Shown: positions 12,809 to 22,137 of the stretch, in pieces
Layout of the letters: the number at the start of each line of letters is the position of its first letter
How positions within the stretch are numbered: the stretch's first letter is position 1
Assembly: GCF_002198095.1 (NCBI RefSeq)
Contig: NZ_NHMK01000017.1
Location: forward strand, 1-44,223
DNA from: Deinococcus indicus
Lineage (GTDB): Bacteria > Deinococcota > Deinococci > Deinococcales > Deinococcaceae
Reading direction: 5' to 3'
DNA length: 44,223 nt
The notes under the pieces: generated by a model
Database searches by the model: none
The model's input: the letters and a program-made list of their open reading frames with translations, nothing else
What the model was told of the DNA's origin: nothing
Program-made: the position numbers and the translations under genes

Positions 12809-13015
12809 ATGCCCACCTACCTGTACAAGAACATCGAAACCGGCGAGATCTACGAGCTGCAGCAGAGCATGCGTGACGAGGCGTACACCGCGCACCCCGA
12901 GACGGGCGCGCCGGTCAAACGCGTCCTGGCGCGGCCCGGCATTGCCTTCAAGGGCAGCGGGTTCTACGTGACCGATTCCCGTCCCAAGGGCGGCGAGGGC
13001 GGCGGCGGCGAGTGA
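12809..13015 (+). CDS. FmdB-like small protein lacking the zinc ribbon cysteines
   Basis: A 68-residue protein. It aligns by eye with the FmdB/CxxC_CxxC_SSSS family: MPTYxYxxxxTG at the start, QSM-DE in the middle, and the hallmark GIAFKGSGFYVTD near the end. Both CxxC pairs of the family are absent: NIET and HPET stand where they belong, so it cannot form the zinc ribbon. The tail is Gly/Glu-rich. Its stop codon overlaps the GTG start of the HtrA gene by 4 nt, implying translational coupling. Function unknown; the family is loosely described as regulatory. Confidence 0.75.
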   Translation: MPTYLYKNIETGEIYELQQSMRDEAYTAHPETGAPVKRVLARPGIAFKGSGFYVTDSRPKGGEGGGGE

Positions 13016-14169
13016 CCCCCGAACGCGCCCCGGACACTGCGGCGGGTCTGCGGCCGTCCACCCTCCGGAACCGGGCCCTGCAGGTGCTGGGGGTAGCGCT
13101 GCTGCTGGGCGGCGCGGTCACGGGCGCGTACGTCACGGGGCGCGTCAGTGCCGAGCGGGCGCTGGTCACGCCGGACGAGATCAACACGGTCGAGGTGGCG
13201 CAGAAGGCGCTGCGGGCCGTGGTGCGGATCGACAACCGCCTGCAGCGTGAGCAGCTCCAGACCGGCGACGATCCCATCGAGACCGGCACCGGCTTCTTCT
13301 ACAAGAAGGACCTGATCGTCACGAACTACCACGTCGTGCAGTACCAGGAGTCCCTGAGCGTCACGCTGTACAACGGCCGGCGCGTCACGGCGCGGCTGGA
13401 GGGGGTCGATCCGGGCATCGACATCGCGCTGCTGCGCGTGACCGGAGTCACGGCGCCCGCCACCCTGAGTTTCGGGTCGAGCGCGCGGCTGCTGCCGGGA
13501 CAGAAGCTGATCACGCTGGGCACGCCGTTCCGCATTCAGAACTTCGTGGCGAGCGGCGTGTTCAGCGTGGCCGCCAGCGCCCGCGACGTGCCCCGCAACG
13601 ACCAGCTGGGCGCCGAGATCAGCCAGTACCTGACGACCACCGCCAGCGTGCAGCAGGGCAACAGCGGCGGCCCGGTGCTGGACTCGCGCGGGGCGGTCGT
13701 GGGGGTCGCGGACCTGAACGCCGCGCCGAACGCCCTGGTGCCCGGCACGGTCGGGATCGCCATTCCGGGCGATCTGGTCAAGCAGAGCCTGGACGACCTG
13801 GAGAAGATCGGGGTGCCGCAGCGCGGGACGCTGGGCATCACCATGGTCGACCTGGAGAACCTGGACCCGGCGCTGCGGCAGCTGGCGGGCCTGAGCAGTT
13901 CCGAGGGCGCGCTGGTGGATCAGGTGCCGGCCGGGACGGCCGCCGCGCGCGCGGGCCTGCGCGGCAGCCTGCGCAACAGCAAGGACCAGCTGCTCGCGCC
14001 GCTGGGCGACATCATCGTCCGCGTGGACGGGCAGCGCGTGCAGGACTCGTTCGACGTGATCCGACTGGTCGCCACCAAACGCCCCGGTCAGACCGTCACG
14101 CTGAAGGTCTGGCGCAACCGCCAGGAAGTGACCGTGAAGGTCACGCTGCTCAAACGCACCCTGCAGTAA
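13012..14169 (+). CDS. HtrA/DegP-type serine protease with one PDZ domain
   Basis: A 385-residue envelope protease of the S1C trypsin-like family. Residues about 19-42 form an uncleaved anchor or signal segment (LGVALLLGGAVTGAYVTG). The triad is H107 (TNYHVV), D137 (GIDIALL) and S218 (GNSGGP). A single C-terminal PDZ domain (about 285-375) includes DQVPAGTAAARAGLR and DIIVRVDGQRV. It would degrade or refold misfolded envelope proteins. The start is GTG overlapping the previous stop as GTGA. A family-2 stem-loop follows the stop. Confidence 0.92.
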   Translation: MTPERAPDTAAGLRPSTLRNRALQVLGVALLLGGAVTGAYVTGRVSAERALVTPDEINTVEVAQKALRAVVRIDNRLQREQLQTGDDPIETGTGFFYKKDLIVTNYHVVQYQESLSVTLYNGRRVTARLEGVDPGIDIALLRVTGVTAPATLSFGSSARLLPGQKLITLGTPFRIQNFVASGVFSVAASARDVPRNDQLGAEISQYLTTTASVQQGNSGGPVLDSRGAVVGVADLNAAPNALVPGTVGIAIPGDLVKQSLDDLEKIGVPQRGTLGITMVDLENLDPALRQLAGLSSSEGALVDQVPAGTAAARAGLRGSLRNSKDQLLAPLGDIIVRVDGQRVQDSFDVIRLVATKRPGQTVTLKVWRNRQEVTVKVTLLKRTLQ

Positions 14170-14184
14170 GCGTCGATGGAGAGA

Positions 14185-14231
14185 GGTCGATGGTTGACAG
14201 TCGGGCAGCGCCCCGCCATCAACCATCAACC
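14185..14231. repeat. Stem-loop repeat, family 2, copy 2 (after htrA)
   Basis: GGTCGATGGTTGA (14185-14197) pairs with TCAACCATCAACC (14219-14231) with one mismatch. It shares GTCGATGGTTGACAG with the copy after sucB and immediately precedes a MITE copy. Confidence 0.6.
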
Positions 14232-14242
14232 TTTGACCGTTC

Positions 14243-14378
14243 ATACGGATTCCGTTTGTTTCGCTGACAGATCGGAACACCACCGATCTGCCAGCTCCAC
14301 GCCCGGAACCCATTTTTCTCCTCCTCGCATCCGCTCGGATTGAACGGACTTTGCAGCCCATTCAATCGGAGTCCGTAT
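14243..14378. repeat. IS630-related MITE, copy B (136 bp)
   Basis: Begins ATACGGATTCCGTTTGTTTC and ends CAATCGGAGTCCGTAT. The ends are inverted repeats and both are flanked by TA. The right part forms a hairpin between GGATTGAA and TTCAATC. It lies between the family-2 stem-loop and the SPFH operator. Confidence 0.85.
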
Positions 14379-14425
14379 CATTCCCGTCCTTCCTCGCGGG
14401 CCACCCCCCTGGTGAACTCAGGTCT

Positions 14426-14441
14426 AAAGTGATATCACTTT
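14426..14441. promoter_or_regulatory. Perfect 16-bp palindrome, probable operator of the SPFH/RHH operon
   Basis: AAAGTGATATCACTTT is fully symmetric and notably AT-rich here. It ends 34 nt before the SPFH start codon. GATAGT directly downstream could be part of the -10. A repressor of the ribbon-helix-helix type encoded at 15390 is the obvious candidate ligand. Confidence 0.6.
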
Positions 14442-14475
14442 GATAGTCAAACGAGATCGGCCCGGAGGTTCCACC

Positions 14476-15387
<912 letters not shown>

Positions 15388-15389
15388 CC

Positions 15390-15560
15390 ATGCCGCCGCG
15401 CAAGAACTTCCCCCTGCGCATCAGCCCGGAGCTGTACGCCGCGCTGGAACGCTGGGCCGCGGACGACCTGCGCAGCGTCAACGCCCAGATCGAGTACCTC
15501 CTGACCCGCGCCGCGAGGGACGCCGGCCGCCTGAAAGACAGGAAGAAAGAGGACGAATAG
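15390..15560 (+). CDS. Arc-like ribbon-helix-helix DNA-binding protein (56 aa)
   Basis: A short gene of 56 codons. It begins [20 protein letters not shown]: a basic N-terminus, a beta strand (KNFPLRI), helix A ([15 protein letters not shown]) and helix B ([18 protein letters not shown]), then a lysine-rich tail. This is the Arc/MetJ ribbon-helix-helix pattern. It begins 2 nt after the SPFH stop codon. It is probably the autoregulator of this pair through the palindrome at 14426, or it links the SPFH protein to transcription. Confidence 0.82.
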   Translation: MPPRKNFPLRISPELYAALERWAADDLRSVNAQIEYLLTRAARDAGRLKDRKKEDE

Positions 15561-15604
15561 GGCGCGTCGGCCAAGCTGGTGTGTCAGGGGCCGTGACCGG
15601 TGGT

Positions 15605-16369
15605 TCAGTGCGATTGTTGATACAGGGTGCGGTCATCATACAGAGCCACCTTCAGGTGGAACTCTTGAAACGGGTCACGCGTCACTTCCGAGGACCCCGC
15701 GTTCAGACCCGGTACGTCGAGCGAGAGCTCACGAGTGGCTGGGTCATAGCTGTAGCGGCCCTGCAAGGGCCTGGGGGCACGCTGACCGCCACGCTCCTCT
15801 CCGGTGACCGTACCGTCGGCGTGGAGAATCACCTGCTGCGCCACGAACTCACTCTGCGTCGTCGTTGTGTCATAGCCGCCGGTTTCCCAGGCGCCCACCA
15901 CGGCACGCGACGGAACCGGCCAGGCGTCCACCGCGAAGGCGGGGCCGACGCTCAGCAGGATGGTCCAGAGGGGCGTGAGCAACAGCAGGGTCTGACCGCG
16001 CCCTGGCCAGGTGGTGGAAGCGCCCGGCGGACGCGGCCGACTGTCCACACTGGCGTTGGCACCGAGCACGACGGCAAATACCGCCATCATGAGTGGGCAG
16101 GCGAAGATCATCCCTTCCAGGACAACACTCCAGGAGAGCGGGGTGCCCCACACGGCGAACAACAGGGTCGGCAGGAATGGGGAGACTGCGAGCAGCCCAT
16201 AAGCACCGAACAGAACCCGGGCGGGGCGTCGCTGCCTGGGGCTGAAGTGTTGGATGTCCTGCCACGCTGAGGGCAGCAGGAACAGCGAGAGCCCGGTGAG
16301 TACCACGCCTGAGCATGGGATCAGCCAGAAGATCAGCCAGGAGAGAAACGCCATCCCGCCTCCGTCCAT
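15605..16369 (-). CDS. Membrane protein with extracytoplasmic C-terminal domain, unknown function
   Basis: A 254-residue protein. Four hydrophobic segments lie in the first half (about 7-30, 50-72, 76-105, 126-146). A soluble, probably external domain of some 100 residues follows (VVGAWETGGYD...HADGTVTGEERGG...LQGRYSYDPATRELSLDV). That domain resembles small beta-barrel lipocalin-like modules in its WETGG, DGT and YSYD turns, but the family is not assigned. Met6 at 16354 is an alternative start just behind GGAGG. Its codons include more A/T than neighbours, which hints at transfer. It stands alone and opposite to its neighbours. Confidence 0.65.
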   Translation of the reverse strand: MDGGGMAFLSWLIFWLIPCSGVVLTGLSLFLLPSAWQDIQHFSPRQRRPARVLFGAYGLLAVSPFLPTLLFAVWGTPLSWSVVLEGMIFACPLMMAVFAVVLGANASVDSRPRPPGASTTWPGRGQTLLLLTPLWTILLSVGPAFAVDAWPVPSRAVVGAWETGGYDTTTTQSEFVAQQVILHADGTVTGEERGGQRAPRPLQGRYSYDPATRELSLDVPGLNAGSSEVTRDPFQEFHLKVALYDDRTLYQQSH

Positions 16370-16551
16370 ACCCTGTTCTCCGCCCTACAGCGAAGGTTGG
16401 GCAAGGACGCCTGTCCTCCCAGGAGGGTATGTTCCCGACTTTAGTCGATACACCTTAGCGGTCCGCCGCCTCTCCCCCCCCGTCCCCCCGCGCGTGTCAA
16501 GGCGTTCATCCACCCTTGAGACTCGCGGGGGGCGCTATGCTCTGAACTGTC
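16370..16551. other. Divergent intergenic region without a gene
   Basis: Holds the promoter of the deoxynucleoside kinase pair (TATGCT at 16536-16541). Nothing else recognised; pyrimidine-rich tracts only. Confidence 0.5.
16536..16541 (+). promoter_or_regulatory. Leaderless-type -10 box of the deoxynucleoside kinase operon
   Basis: TATGCT ends 10 nt before the ATG at 16552. TTGAGA at 16516 is too close (14 nt) for a standard -35. Confidence 0.5.
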
Positions 16552-17163
16552 ATGTACGTTGTCGTCGAAGGGCCCATCGGGGTCGGGAAAACAAGCCTCG
16601 CCGGGCGCCTCGCCGCGCGTCACGGCGCCGAACTGAACCTGGAGATCGTCGAGGAGAACCCCTTCCTGGCGAAATTCTACGAGCAGCCCGAAGCGTTCTC
16701 GTTTCAGGTGCAGGCGTTCTTTCTGCTCTCACGTTTCAAGCAGCTCTCGGCGCTGTGGCAGCCGGGCCTGTACAAGGGCAGCGTGGTCAGCGACTACCTG
16801 TTCGACAAGGACTTCATCTTCGCGTCCATGAACCTGCGCGACGCCGAGTTCGCGCTGTACGAGGACCTGTACTCGCACCTGTCGCCGCGCCTGCCCACCC
16901 CGGACCTCGTGGTGTACCTGCGCGCCGACACCGACGAACTGCTGCGCCGCATCGCGCTGCGCGGCCGTCCCTTCGAGCAGGACATGCAGGCCGCGTACCT
17001 CGCGGACCTGACCGGCCGGTACGACGAGTACTTCCGCACGTACCCGCACCCGCACCTGATCATCGACGCGGCCGGAATCGACTTCGTGAACAACCCCGAG
17101 CATGAACAGGACCTGCTGACCCGCATTGACGGCGCCCTGCGCGACACGCAGGCGGCCGACTGA
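16552..17163 (+). CDS. Deoxynucleoside kinase (first of tandem pair)
   Basis: A 203-residue salvage kinase phosphorylating deoxyribonucleosides. It has the P-loop GPIGVGKTS (7-15), the EEN substrate-binding stretch (VEENPFLAKFYE), FQVQAFFLLSRFKQL, SDYLFDKDFIFA (DRS/ERS-like region) and the arginine-rich lid LRRIALRGRPFEQ. The length and motifs fit the bacterial dGK/dAK family. It overlaps the second kinase by one base (TGATG). Which deoxynucleoside each enzyme prefers cannot be read from sequence. Confidence 0.9.
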   Translation: MYVVVEGPIGVGKTSLAGRLAARHGAELNLEIVEENPFLAKFYEQPEAFSFQVQAFFLLSRFKQLSALWQPGLYKGSVVSDYLFDKDFIFASMNLRDAEFALYEDLYSHLSPRLPTPDLVVYLRADTDELLRRIALRGRPFEQDMQAAYLADLTGRYDEYFRTYPHPHLIIDAAGIDFVNNPEHEQDLLTRIDGALRDTQAAD

Positions 17164-17786
17164 TGTACCTCGCGGTTTCCGGGAACATCGGCAGCGGCAA
17201 GAGCACCCTGACCCGCATGCTCGCCAGTCGGTACGGGTTGCGCCCCGTGTACGAACCGTACGCCGACAACCCCTACCTGGAAGACTTCTACCGCGACATG
17301 CGGCAGTACTCGTTCCACTCGCAGGTGTACTTCCTGTCCCGCCGCCTGGAGCAGCACCTGAACCTCGTGACCGGCGCCCGTTACGTCATTCAGGACCGCA
17401 CGGTGTTCGAGGACGCCAACATCTTCGCCCGGAACCTGTTCGAGAGCGGGCAGATGGCGCAGCGCGACTGGGACACCTACCTGAGCCTGTACGAGGGCGT
17501 CCTGAGTGCCCTGCGCGTCCCGGACCTGCTGATCCACATCGACGCGAGCCTCCCGACCCTGAAACGGCGCATCGCGCAGCGTGGCCGCGCCTACGAGCAG
17601 GACATCCCCGAGGCGTACCTGGGCGGCCTGAACCGCCTGTACGACAGCTGGGTGGCGGGCTTCGGCGCCTGCCCGGTCGTGCGGGTACCCGGCGACCAGC
17701 TGGACTTCGTGGCGGACCCGCAGGCCTTCGAGTGGGTCTGCCAGCGCGTGCAGGCCAACGGCTTCGGCCTGCCCCTGCTGCGCTGA
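17163..17786 (+). CDS. Deoxynucleoside kinase (second of tandem pair)
   Basis: A 207-residue paralogue of the preceding kinase. It has the P-loop GNIGSGKST (7-15), YEPYADNPYLEDFYRDM, FHSQVYFLSRRLEQH, QDRTVFEDANIFA (the DR(S/T) motif) and the lid LKRRIAQRGRAYEQD. It starts inside the stop codon of its neighbour. The pair recalls the Bacillus and Lactobacillus dgk/dck arrangement, in which two related subunits form a purine/pyrimidine salvage kinase. Confidence 0.9.
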   Translation: MYLAVSGNIGSGKSTLTRMLASRYGLRPVYEPYADNPYLEDFYRDMRQYSFHSQVYFLSRRLEQHLNLVTGARYVIQDRTVFEDANIFARNLFESGQMAQRDWDTYLSLYEGVLSALRVPDLLIHIDASLPTLKRRIAQRGRAYEQDIPEAYLGGLNRLYDSWVAGFGACPVVRVPGDQLDFVADPQAFEWVCQRVQANGFGLPLLR

Positions 17787-17809
17787 AGCGGGCCGCAGGA
17801 GCGGACCGG

Positions 17810-17840
17810 GAGCGGCGGGCGCGGCCACCCACCGCCGCTC
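17810..17840 (+). terminator. Candidate hairpin after the kinase pair
   Basis: GAGCGGCGG pairs perfectly with CCGCCGCTC across 13 nt. No U-tract follows. Confidence 0.35.
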
Positions 17841-17875
17841 ACCCCGCAGGCACCCGCGCCTTCAGGCCGATGCGG

Positions 17876-17881
17876 TACGCT
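17876..17881 (+). promoter_or_regulatory. Leaderless-type -10 box
   Basis: TACGCT ends 6 nt before the ATG at 17888. Confidence 0.45.
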
Positions 17882-17887
17882 GCGGGG

Positions 17888-18580
17888 ATGACCGCCCCCC
17901 GTCCCGCCGCGCCCCCCGCCCGCCCGCTGCCCCCCGGCCCACGCCGGCGCACCTGGGCGGCCGGGCTGGCCGCGCTGCTCCTGAGCGGCGCCGCGCACGC
18001 GGCCGGCACGCCGGCGACCGCGCCCACCGCCCCGACCTGCCCGGCCGACTGGCGCGACCTGGACCCGCTGGACCTGCGGGCCGCGCAGGTCAGCGTTCCC
18101 CGCCTGACCTTCACGGACGCGCGCGGCACTGACCAGCGCGCCACCGCCCCGCGCGGCGCGCTGCTGCTCCAGGGTCCCGCGACCGGCGGGCGGCGCTGCA
18201 GTTACTTCGTGCCGACCAGCGGCATGCCGGACCGCGTGACGCGCGGGTTCGTGCTGGACACGCAGGTGCGCGCCGTGCCGCCCACCACGGACCTCACGGG
18301 CACCTGGGTGCGGGACGCGAACACCGGCCTGACCCTGACCCGCACCGACGGCGGCCCCTGGACCCTGACCGGGTCGCTGACGGCGGCGCTGCCGGACGGC
18401 TCGGTCGGCAGCGCGAACCTGAACGGCCCGCTGCGGCCCGACGGGGGCCACTGGACCTACCGTGACGGGCGCTGCGAGGCGCAGCTGCACGTCGTGGGGC
18501 AGTGGGTGGTCGCCGCCGACAACGGACGCTGCGCCGCGCCGGACGTGACGTTCGGCGGCCTGTACCACCACGTCCGCTGA
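17888..18580 (+). CDS. Secreted protein of unknown function
   Basis: A 230-residue exported protein. A proline/arginine-rich N-terminus leads into a hydrophobic segment ending SGAAHAAG, a signal peptide. Four cysteines (in TCPADW, RRCSYF, GRCEAQ and GRCAAP) could form two disulfides. The C-terminal half (LTGTWVRDANTGLTLTRTDGGPWTLTGSLTAAL and on) has the alternating pattern of a small beta-barrel. The start at 17888 is set by the signal peptide and the TACGCT box. The frame is open further upstream only because it overlaps the kinase gene in another frame. Confidence 0.72.
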   Translation: MTAPRPAAPPARPLPPGPRRRTWAAGLAALLLSGAAHAAGTPATAPTAPTCPADWRDLDPLDLRAAQVSVPRLTFTDARGTDQRATAPRGALLLQGPATGGRRCSYFVPTSGMPDRVTRGFVLDTQVRAVPPTTDLTGTWVRDANTGLTLTRTDGGPWTLTGSLTAALPDGSVGSANLNGPLRPDGGHWTYRDGRCEAQLHVVGQWVVAADNGRCAAPDVTFGGLYHHVR

Positions 18581-18601
18581 GGGCGGGGGCGGGGCAGCCC
18601 G

Positions 18602-18607
18602 TATCAT
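18602..18607 (+). promoter_or_regulatory. Leaderless-type -10 box of murE
   Basis: TATCAT ends 6 nt before the murE ATG. Confidence 0.5.
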
Positions 18608-18613
18608 CCCCCC

Positions 18614-20071
18614 ATGCGTCTTTCCGAGCTGGCCGCCCACCTGAACGTTCCCGCCCCCACCGAGAATCCGGAGGTGACGGGCGTGACGCACAACGCCGAA
18701 TGGGTGCAGCCCGGCTCGGCGTTCGTGGCGATCCGCGGGGCGCGCTTCGACGGGCACAGCTTCCTGGACCGGGTGGCGCAGGCGGGCGCGGTGGCCGTGA
18801 TCGGCGAGGGCCTGCCGGACGGCGTGACCAGTCCGCTGCCGTATCTGCGCGTGCCGGGTGCCCGCGCGGCCCTGGCGGACGCCGCCGCCGCGCTGGCCGG
18901 GCACCCCAGCCGGGGGCTGCGGGTGGTAGGCGTGACCGGCACGGACGGCAAGACCACCACCAGCTGGCTGGCCCGGCACCTGCTGCGCGCCGCCGGACAG
19001 CGCACCGGCCTGCTGAGCACCGTCGGGTACGAACTGCCGGACGGGGAGCTGCGGCACTTCCCGGCGCACTTCACGACCCCCGAGGCCCCGCAGGTGCAGG
19101 CCACCCTGGCCGAGATGGTGCGTTCAGGCGCGGACGCGGCGGTGCTGGAGGCCAGCAGTCACGCCCTCGCGCTGGATCGCGTGCGGAGCGTCGCGTGGGA
19201 CGTGGCGGTCTGGACGCACCTGAGCAGCGAACACCTGGACTTCCACGGCACGCTGGAGAACTACTTCGCCGACAAACGCCGACTGGTCGAGGCCGCGCCG
19301 TTCGCGGTGTTGAACGTGGACGACCCCTGGACCGCGCAGCTGCGTGGCGTCGCCCCCGCCGAGACGACCTACTCCGCCGAGGGCCAGCACGCCGACTGGC
19401 GCGCCACCGACATCGAGGAACGCAGCACCGGGCTGCACTTCCACGTGATCAGCCCCCTAGGCGAGTTCGACGCGCACCTGCCGATGATCGGGCGCTTCAA
19501 CGTCGCGAACGCCCTGGCTGCCATGGCCGCCGCCGCGCACCTCGGCGCAGGCTGGGAGGCGCTGGTGGCGGGCCTCGCGTCGTTCCGGGGTGTGCCGGGC
19601 CGCATGGAACTCGTGCCGGATGCGCGCGGGCGGCGCGTGGTCGTGGACTTCGCGCACACGCCCCCCAGCCTCGAAAAAGCGCTGGGCACCCTGCGGACCA
19701 CCACTACGGGCCGGCTGATCGTGGTGCTCGGCTCGGCCGGCGGCCCGCGCGACCCCGGCAAGCGCGCCCCGCTGGGCGAAGTCGCCACCCGCCTCGCGGA
19801 CCACGCGATCTTCACCGAGGAGGACTGCCGCGACACCCCCCTGGCCGACATCCTGCGCGAGATGGAACGCGGCGCGCAGGAAGCCGGACGCAGCAACTTC
19901 CAGTCCATTCCCGACCGCCGCGACGCCATCCGCGCTGCCATCCGGCTCGCGCAGCCCGGCGACACGGTCCTGCTGGCCGGCAAGGGCCCCGAGGACACGC
20001 TGGAACGCGCCCACGAGACCCTCCCATGGAACGAGACGCAGGAAGCGCTGGACGCCCTGCACCTGAGCTGA
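18614..20071 (+). CDS. murE: UDP-N-acetylmuramyl-tripeptide synthetase
   Basis: ATP-dependent Mur ligase adding the third amino acid to UDP-MurNAc-dipeptide in the cytoplasm (485 aa). It has the N-terminal UDP-binding domain (LSELAAHLNVP, GSAFVAIRGARFDGH), the central ATPase domain (VTGTDGKTTT, G109-T115; EASSHALALDR; HLSSEHLDFH; GRFNVANALAA) and the C-terminal domain (FAHTPPSLEKAL, LGSAGGPRDPGKR). The DNPR motif that reads meso-diaminopimelate in Gram-negative MurE is missing; E402-E-D-C-R-D-T-P409 stands in its place. Deinococcus peptidoglycan is known to contain L-ornithine, so L-ornithine is the likely substrate (inference). It has its own promoter and is not in a division cluster. Confidence 0.93.
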   Translation: MRLSELAAHLNVPAPTENPEVTGVTHNAEWVQPGSAFVAIRGARFDGHSFLDRVAQAGAVAVIGEGLPDGVTSPLPYLRVPGARAALADAAAALAGHPSRGLRVVGVTGTDGKTTTSWLARHLLRAAGQRTGLLSTVGYELPDGELRHFPAHFTTPEAPQVQATLAEMVRSGADAAVLEASSHALALDRVRSVAWDVAVWTHLSSEHLDFHGTLENYFADKRRLVEAAPFAVLNVDDPWTAQLRGVAPAETTYSAEGQHADWRATDIEERSTGLHFHVISPLGEFDAHLPMIGRFNVANALAAMAAAAHLGAGWEALVAGLASFRGVPGRMELVPDARGRRVVVDFAHTPPSLEKALGTLRTTTTGRLIVVLGSAGGPRDPGKRAPLGEVATRLADHAIFTEEDCRDTPLADILREMERGAQEAGRSNFQSIPDRRDAIRAAIRLAQPGDTVLLAGKGPEDTLERAHETLPWNETQEALDALHLS

Positions 20072-20091
20072 CCGGGCGCCCAGCGGCGTGG

Positions 20092-20097
20092 TATGAC
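20092..20097 (+). promoter_or_regulatory. Leaderless-type -10 box
   Basis: TATGAC ends 6 nt before the ATG at 20104. Confidence 0.4.
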
Positions 20098-20103
20098 GAC
20101 CGC

Positions 20104-22137
20104 ATGCGTCCTCTTGCATGCGTCCTGACCGTCAGTCTGCTGGGCAGCGCCCTGGCCGCCCCCACGCCGTACTCGCTGCCCGTGAACCTGGGTCTCCTGA
20201 AGTCACCGCTGGTCAGCGGGAACGCCGACCTGGGCCTGGACCCACTGAACGCCGCGCAGCGCTCGGCACTGTCCCGGAACGGTTTCGTGATCACGCCCGC
20301 CCAGTGGCGGCAGTTCGACGCCGTGTACGAGAGCACCCGATACGCGGAGCAGCCGGTATTCGTCACAGCCGACGCGACGCTGCACGTGTACCACCTGATC
20401 TTCGCCAAGCTGCTGCGCGACCTGGAACGCGAGTCCCTGGCGCCCGCCGCGCGCCGCCTGACCACGCTGCTCGTCGCCGACTCGCGGCGGCAGCTGGCCG
20501 CCCTGAAGGGCACGCCGCTGGAGGCCGACGCCCGGCTGACGCTGGCGTACCTGGCGGTCGCGCAGAAACTCGCGGACCCTGCCGTGACCCCGCCCGCCGA
20601 GGTCGCGGCCCTGGTGGCGGCGGAACTGAAACTGATCGACGCGCATCAGGGCATCGCCAGTTCCCCCATCTTCAGCGGCAGCGGGCTGCGGGAGGACTAC
20701 TCGCAGTACGTGCCGCGCGGGCACTACACCAAGAGCGAGGCGCTGAAACGGTACTTCCGGACCATGATGTGGCTGGGCCGCATGAACCTGCGGGTGGAGA
20801 AGGCCAGCGAGACGCGCGTGGCGGGCCTGCTGACGTCGCTGATGGGCGCGAACGCCGAGGCGCAGAAACTCTGGGCACGCATCTACGACCCGACCGCGCT
20901 GCTCGTGGGCCGCAGCGACGACCTGAACTACCGCCAGTACGCGCAGGCCCTCCGGGCAGCGGCGGGCGGGCAGGTGCGCCGACTGGCGGACCCTGCCGTC
21001 CTGGCCGCCTTCCAGGCCGAGTTGCGGAAACTGCCGCCCCCGCAGGTGAACAGCGCCGTGGTCGTCGCCAAGCCCGGCGAGGGCCGCGAGGTGCGCGACA
21101 CGCAGACGCTGGGCTTCCGGCTGATGGGGCAGCGCTTCACGCTGGACGGCGCGGCCTTCCAGCGCCTCGTGTACCGCGAGGTCGGCACGGACGAGCAGCC
21201 GCGCCTGCTGCCCAGCGGCCTGGACCTGCTGGCCGTGCTGGGCAGCGACGCCGCCCTGAACGAACTGCGCCGCACCGGGCAGACGCAGTACGCGAACTAC
21301 GAGACGAACATGGCGAGGCTCCGCGCGAACTTCGCCGCGCTGAACCAGAGCGACTGGACCGCGAACGTGTACTCCGGCTGGCTGTACACCCTGCAGGCCC
21401 TCGCGAAACCCGACCCGCGCGACGCGCGCTACCCGGCGTTCATGCGCACGCCCGCCTGGACCCGCAAGGAGATGCTGACCGCGCTGGGCTCCTGGACGGA
21501 ACTGCGCCACGACACGATCCTGTACGCCAAGCAGACCATGGCCGAACTGGGCGGCGGCGGGCAGCCCCCGCAGCCCCCGCGCGGGTACGTGGAACCCAAC
21601 CCGGCCCTCTGGGCCCGCCTCCAGACCCTGGAGGTCCTGACGCGGCGCGTCCTGAAAGACCAGGGCGTCCTGTCGGAGCGCACCGCGCAGAACCTGGATT
21701 CGCTGCGCGACATGCTGGCCTTCCTGGGCGCCGCGACGACCAAGCAGCTGGCGGGCACGCCCCTGACCCGCGACGAGTACGACCGCATCCACTACTTCGG
21801 CGGGTGGCTGGAGGAGATGAAGATGGCCAGCGCCGACCCCGAGGACGGCGAGAACGCCAGCGAGTTCGACGAGGACGCCATGGCCGCCGTCGTAGCGGAC
21901 GTCGCCACCGGCGGGGACAGCGCGCTGGAGGAAGGGACCGGCTTCATCCACGAGCTGTACGCCGTCGTGCCCGACGGACGCGGCGGGTTGCAGGTCGCGC
22001 GGGGCGGCGTGTACTCGCAGTACGAGTTCACGGTACCCGTCTCGGGCCGCCTGACCGACGAGGCGTGGCGCGCGCAGCTCCGCCAGGGCAGGGTGCCGCC
22101 CACGCACCCCTGGCTGGACGGCGTGCTGGTGAAGTGA
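20104..22137 (+). CDS. DUF3160 domain secreted protein
   Basis: A 677-residue exported protein. MRPLACVLTVSLLGSALAAP is a signal peptide. The rest matches the DUF3160 family pattern: LSRNGFVITPAQWRQFDAVYE, PVFVTADATLHVYHLIFAKLLRDLE, YTKSEALKRYFRTMMWLGRMNLR, the DLNYRQY loop, YSGWLYTLQAL, RHDTILYAKQTMAE, and IHELYAVVPDGRG near the end. Function of the family is unknown; the rich acidic and aromatic content suggests an alpha-helical envelope protein. The start follows a TATGAC box by 6 nt. The reading frame continues far upstream through murE in another frame, which is not coding. Its stop codon overlaps the first base of MITE copy C. Confidence 0.85.
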   Translation: MRPLACVLTVSLLGSALAAPTPYSLPVNLGLLKSPLVSGNADLGLDPLNAAQRSALSRNGFVITPAQWRQFDAVYESTRYAEQPVFVTADATLHVYHLIFAKLLRDLERESLAPAARRLTTLLVADSRRQLAALKGTPLEADARLTLAYLAVAQKLADPAVTPPAEVAALVAAELKLIDAHQGIASSPIFSGSGLREDYSQYVPRGHYTKSEALKRYFRTMMWLGRMNLRVEKASETRVAGLLTSLMGANAEAQKLWARIYDPTALLVGRSDDLNYRQYAQALRAAAGGQVRRLADPAVLAAFQAELRKLPPPQVNSAVVVAKPGEGREVRDTQTLGFRLMGQRFTLDGAAFQRLVYREVGTDEQPRLLPSGLDLLAVLGSDAALNELRRTGQTQYANYETNMARLRANFAALNQSDWTANVYSGWLYTLQALAKPDPRDARYPAFMRTPAWTRKEMLTALGSWTELRHDTILYAKQTMAELGGGGQPPQPPRGYVEPNPALWARLQTLEVLTRRVLKDQGVLSERTAQNLDSLRDMLAFLGAATTKQLAGTPLTRDEYDRIHYFGGWLEEMKMASADPEDGENASEFDEDAMAAVVADVATGGDSALEEGTGFIHELYAVVPDGRGGLQVARGGVYSQYEFTVPVSGRLTDEAWRAQLRQGRVPPTHPWLDGVLVK

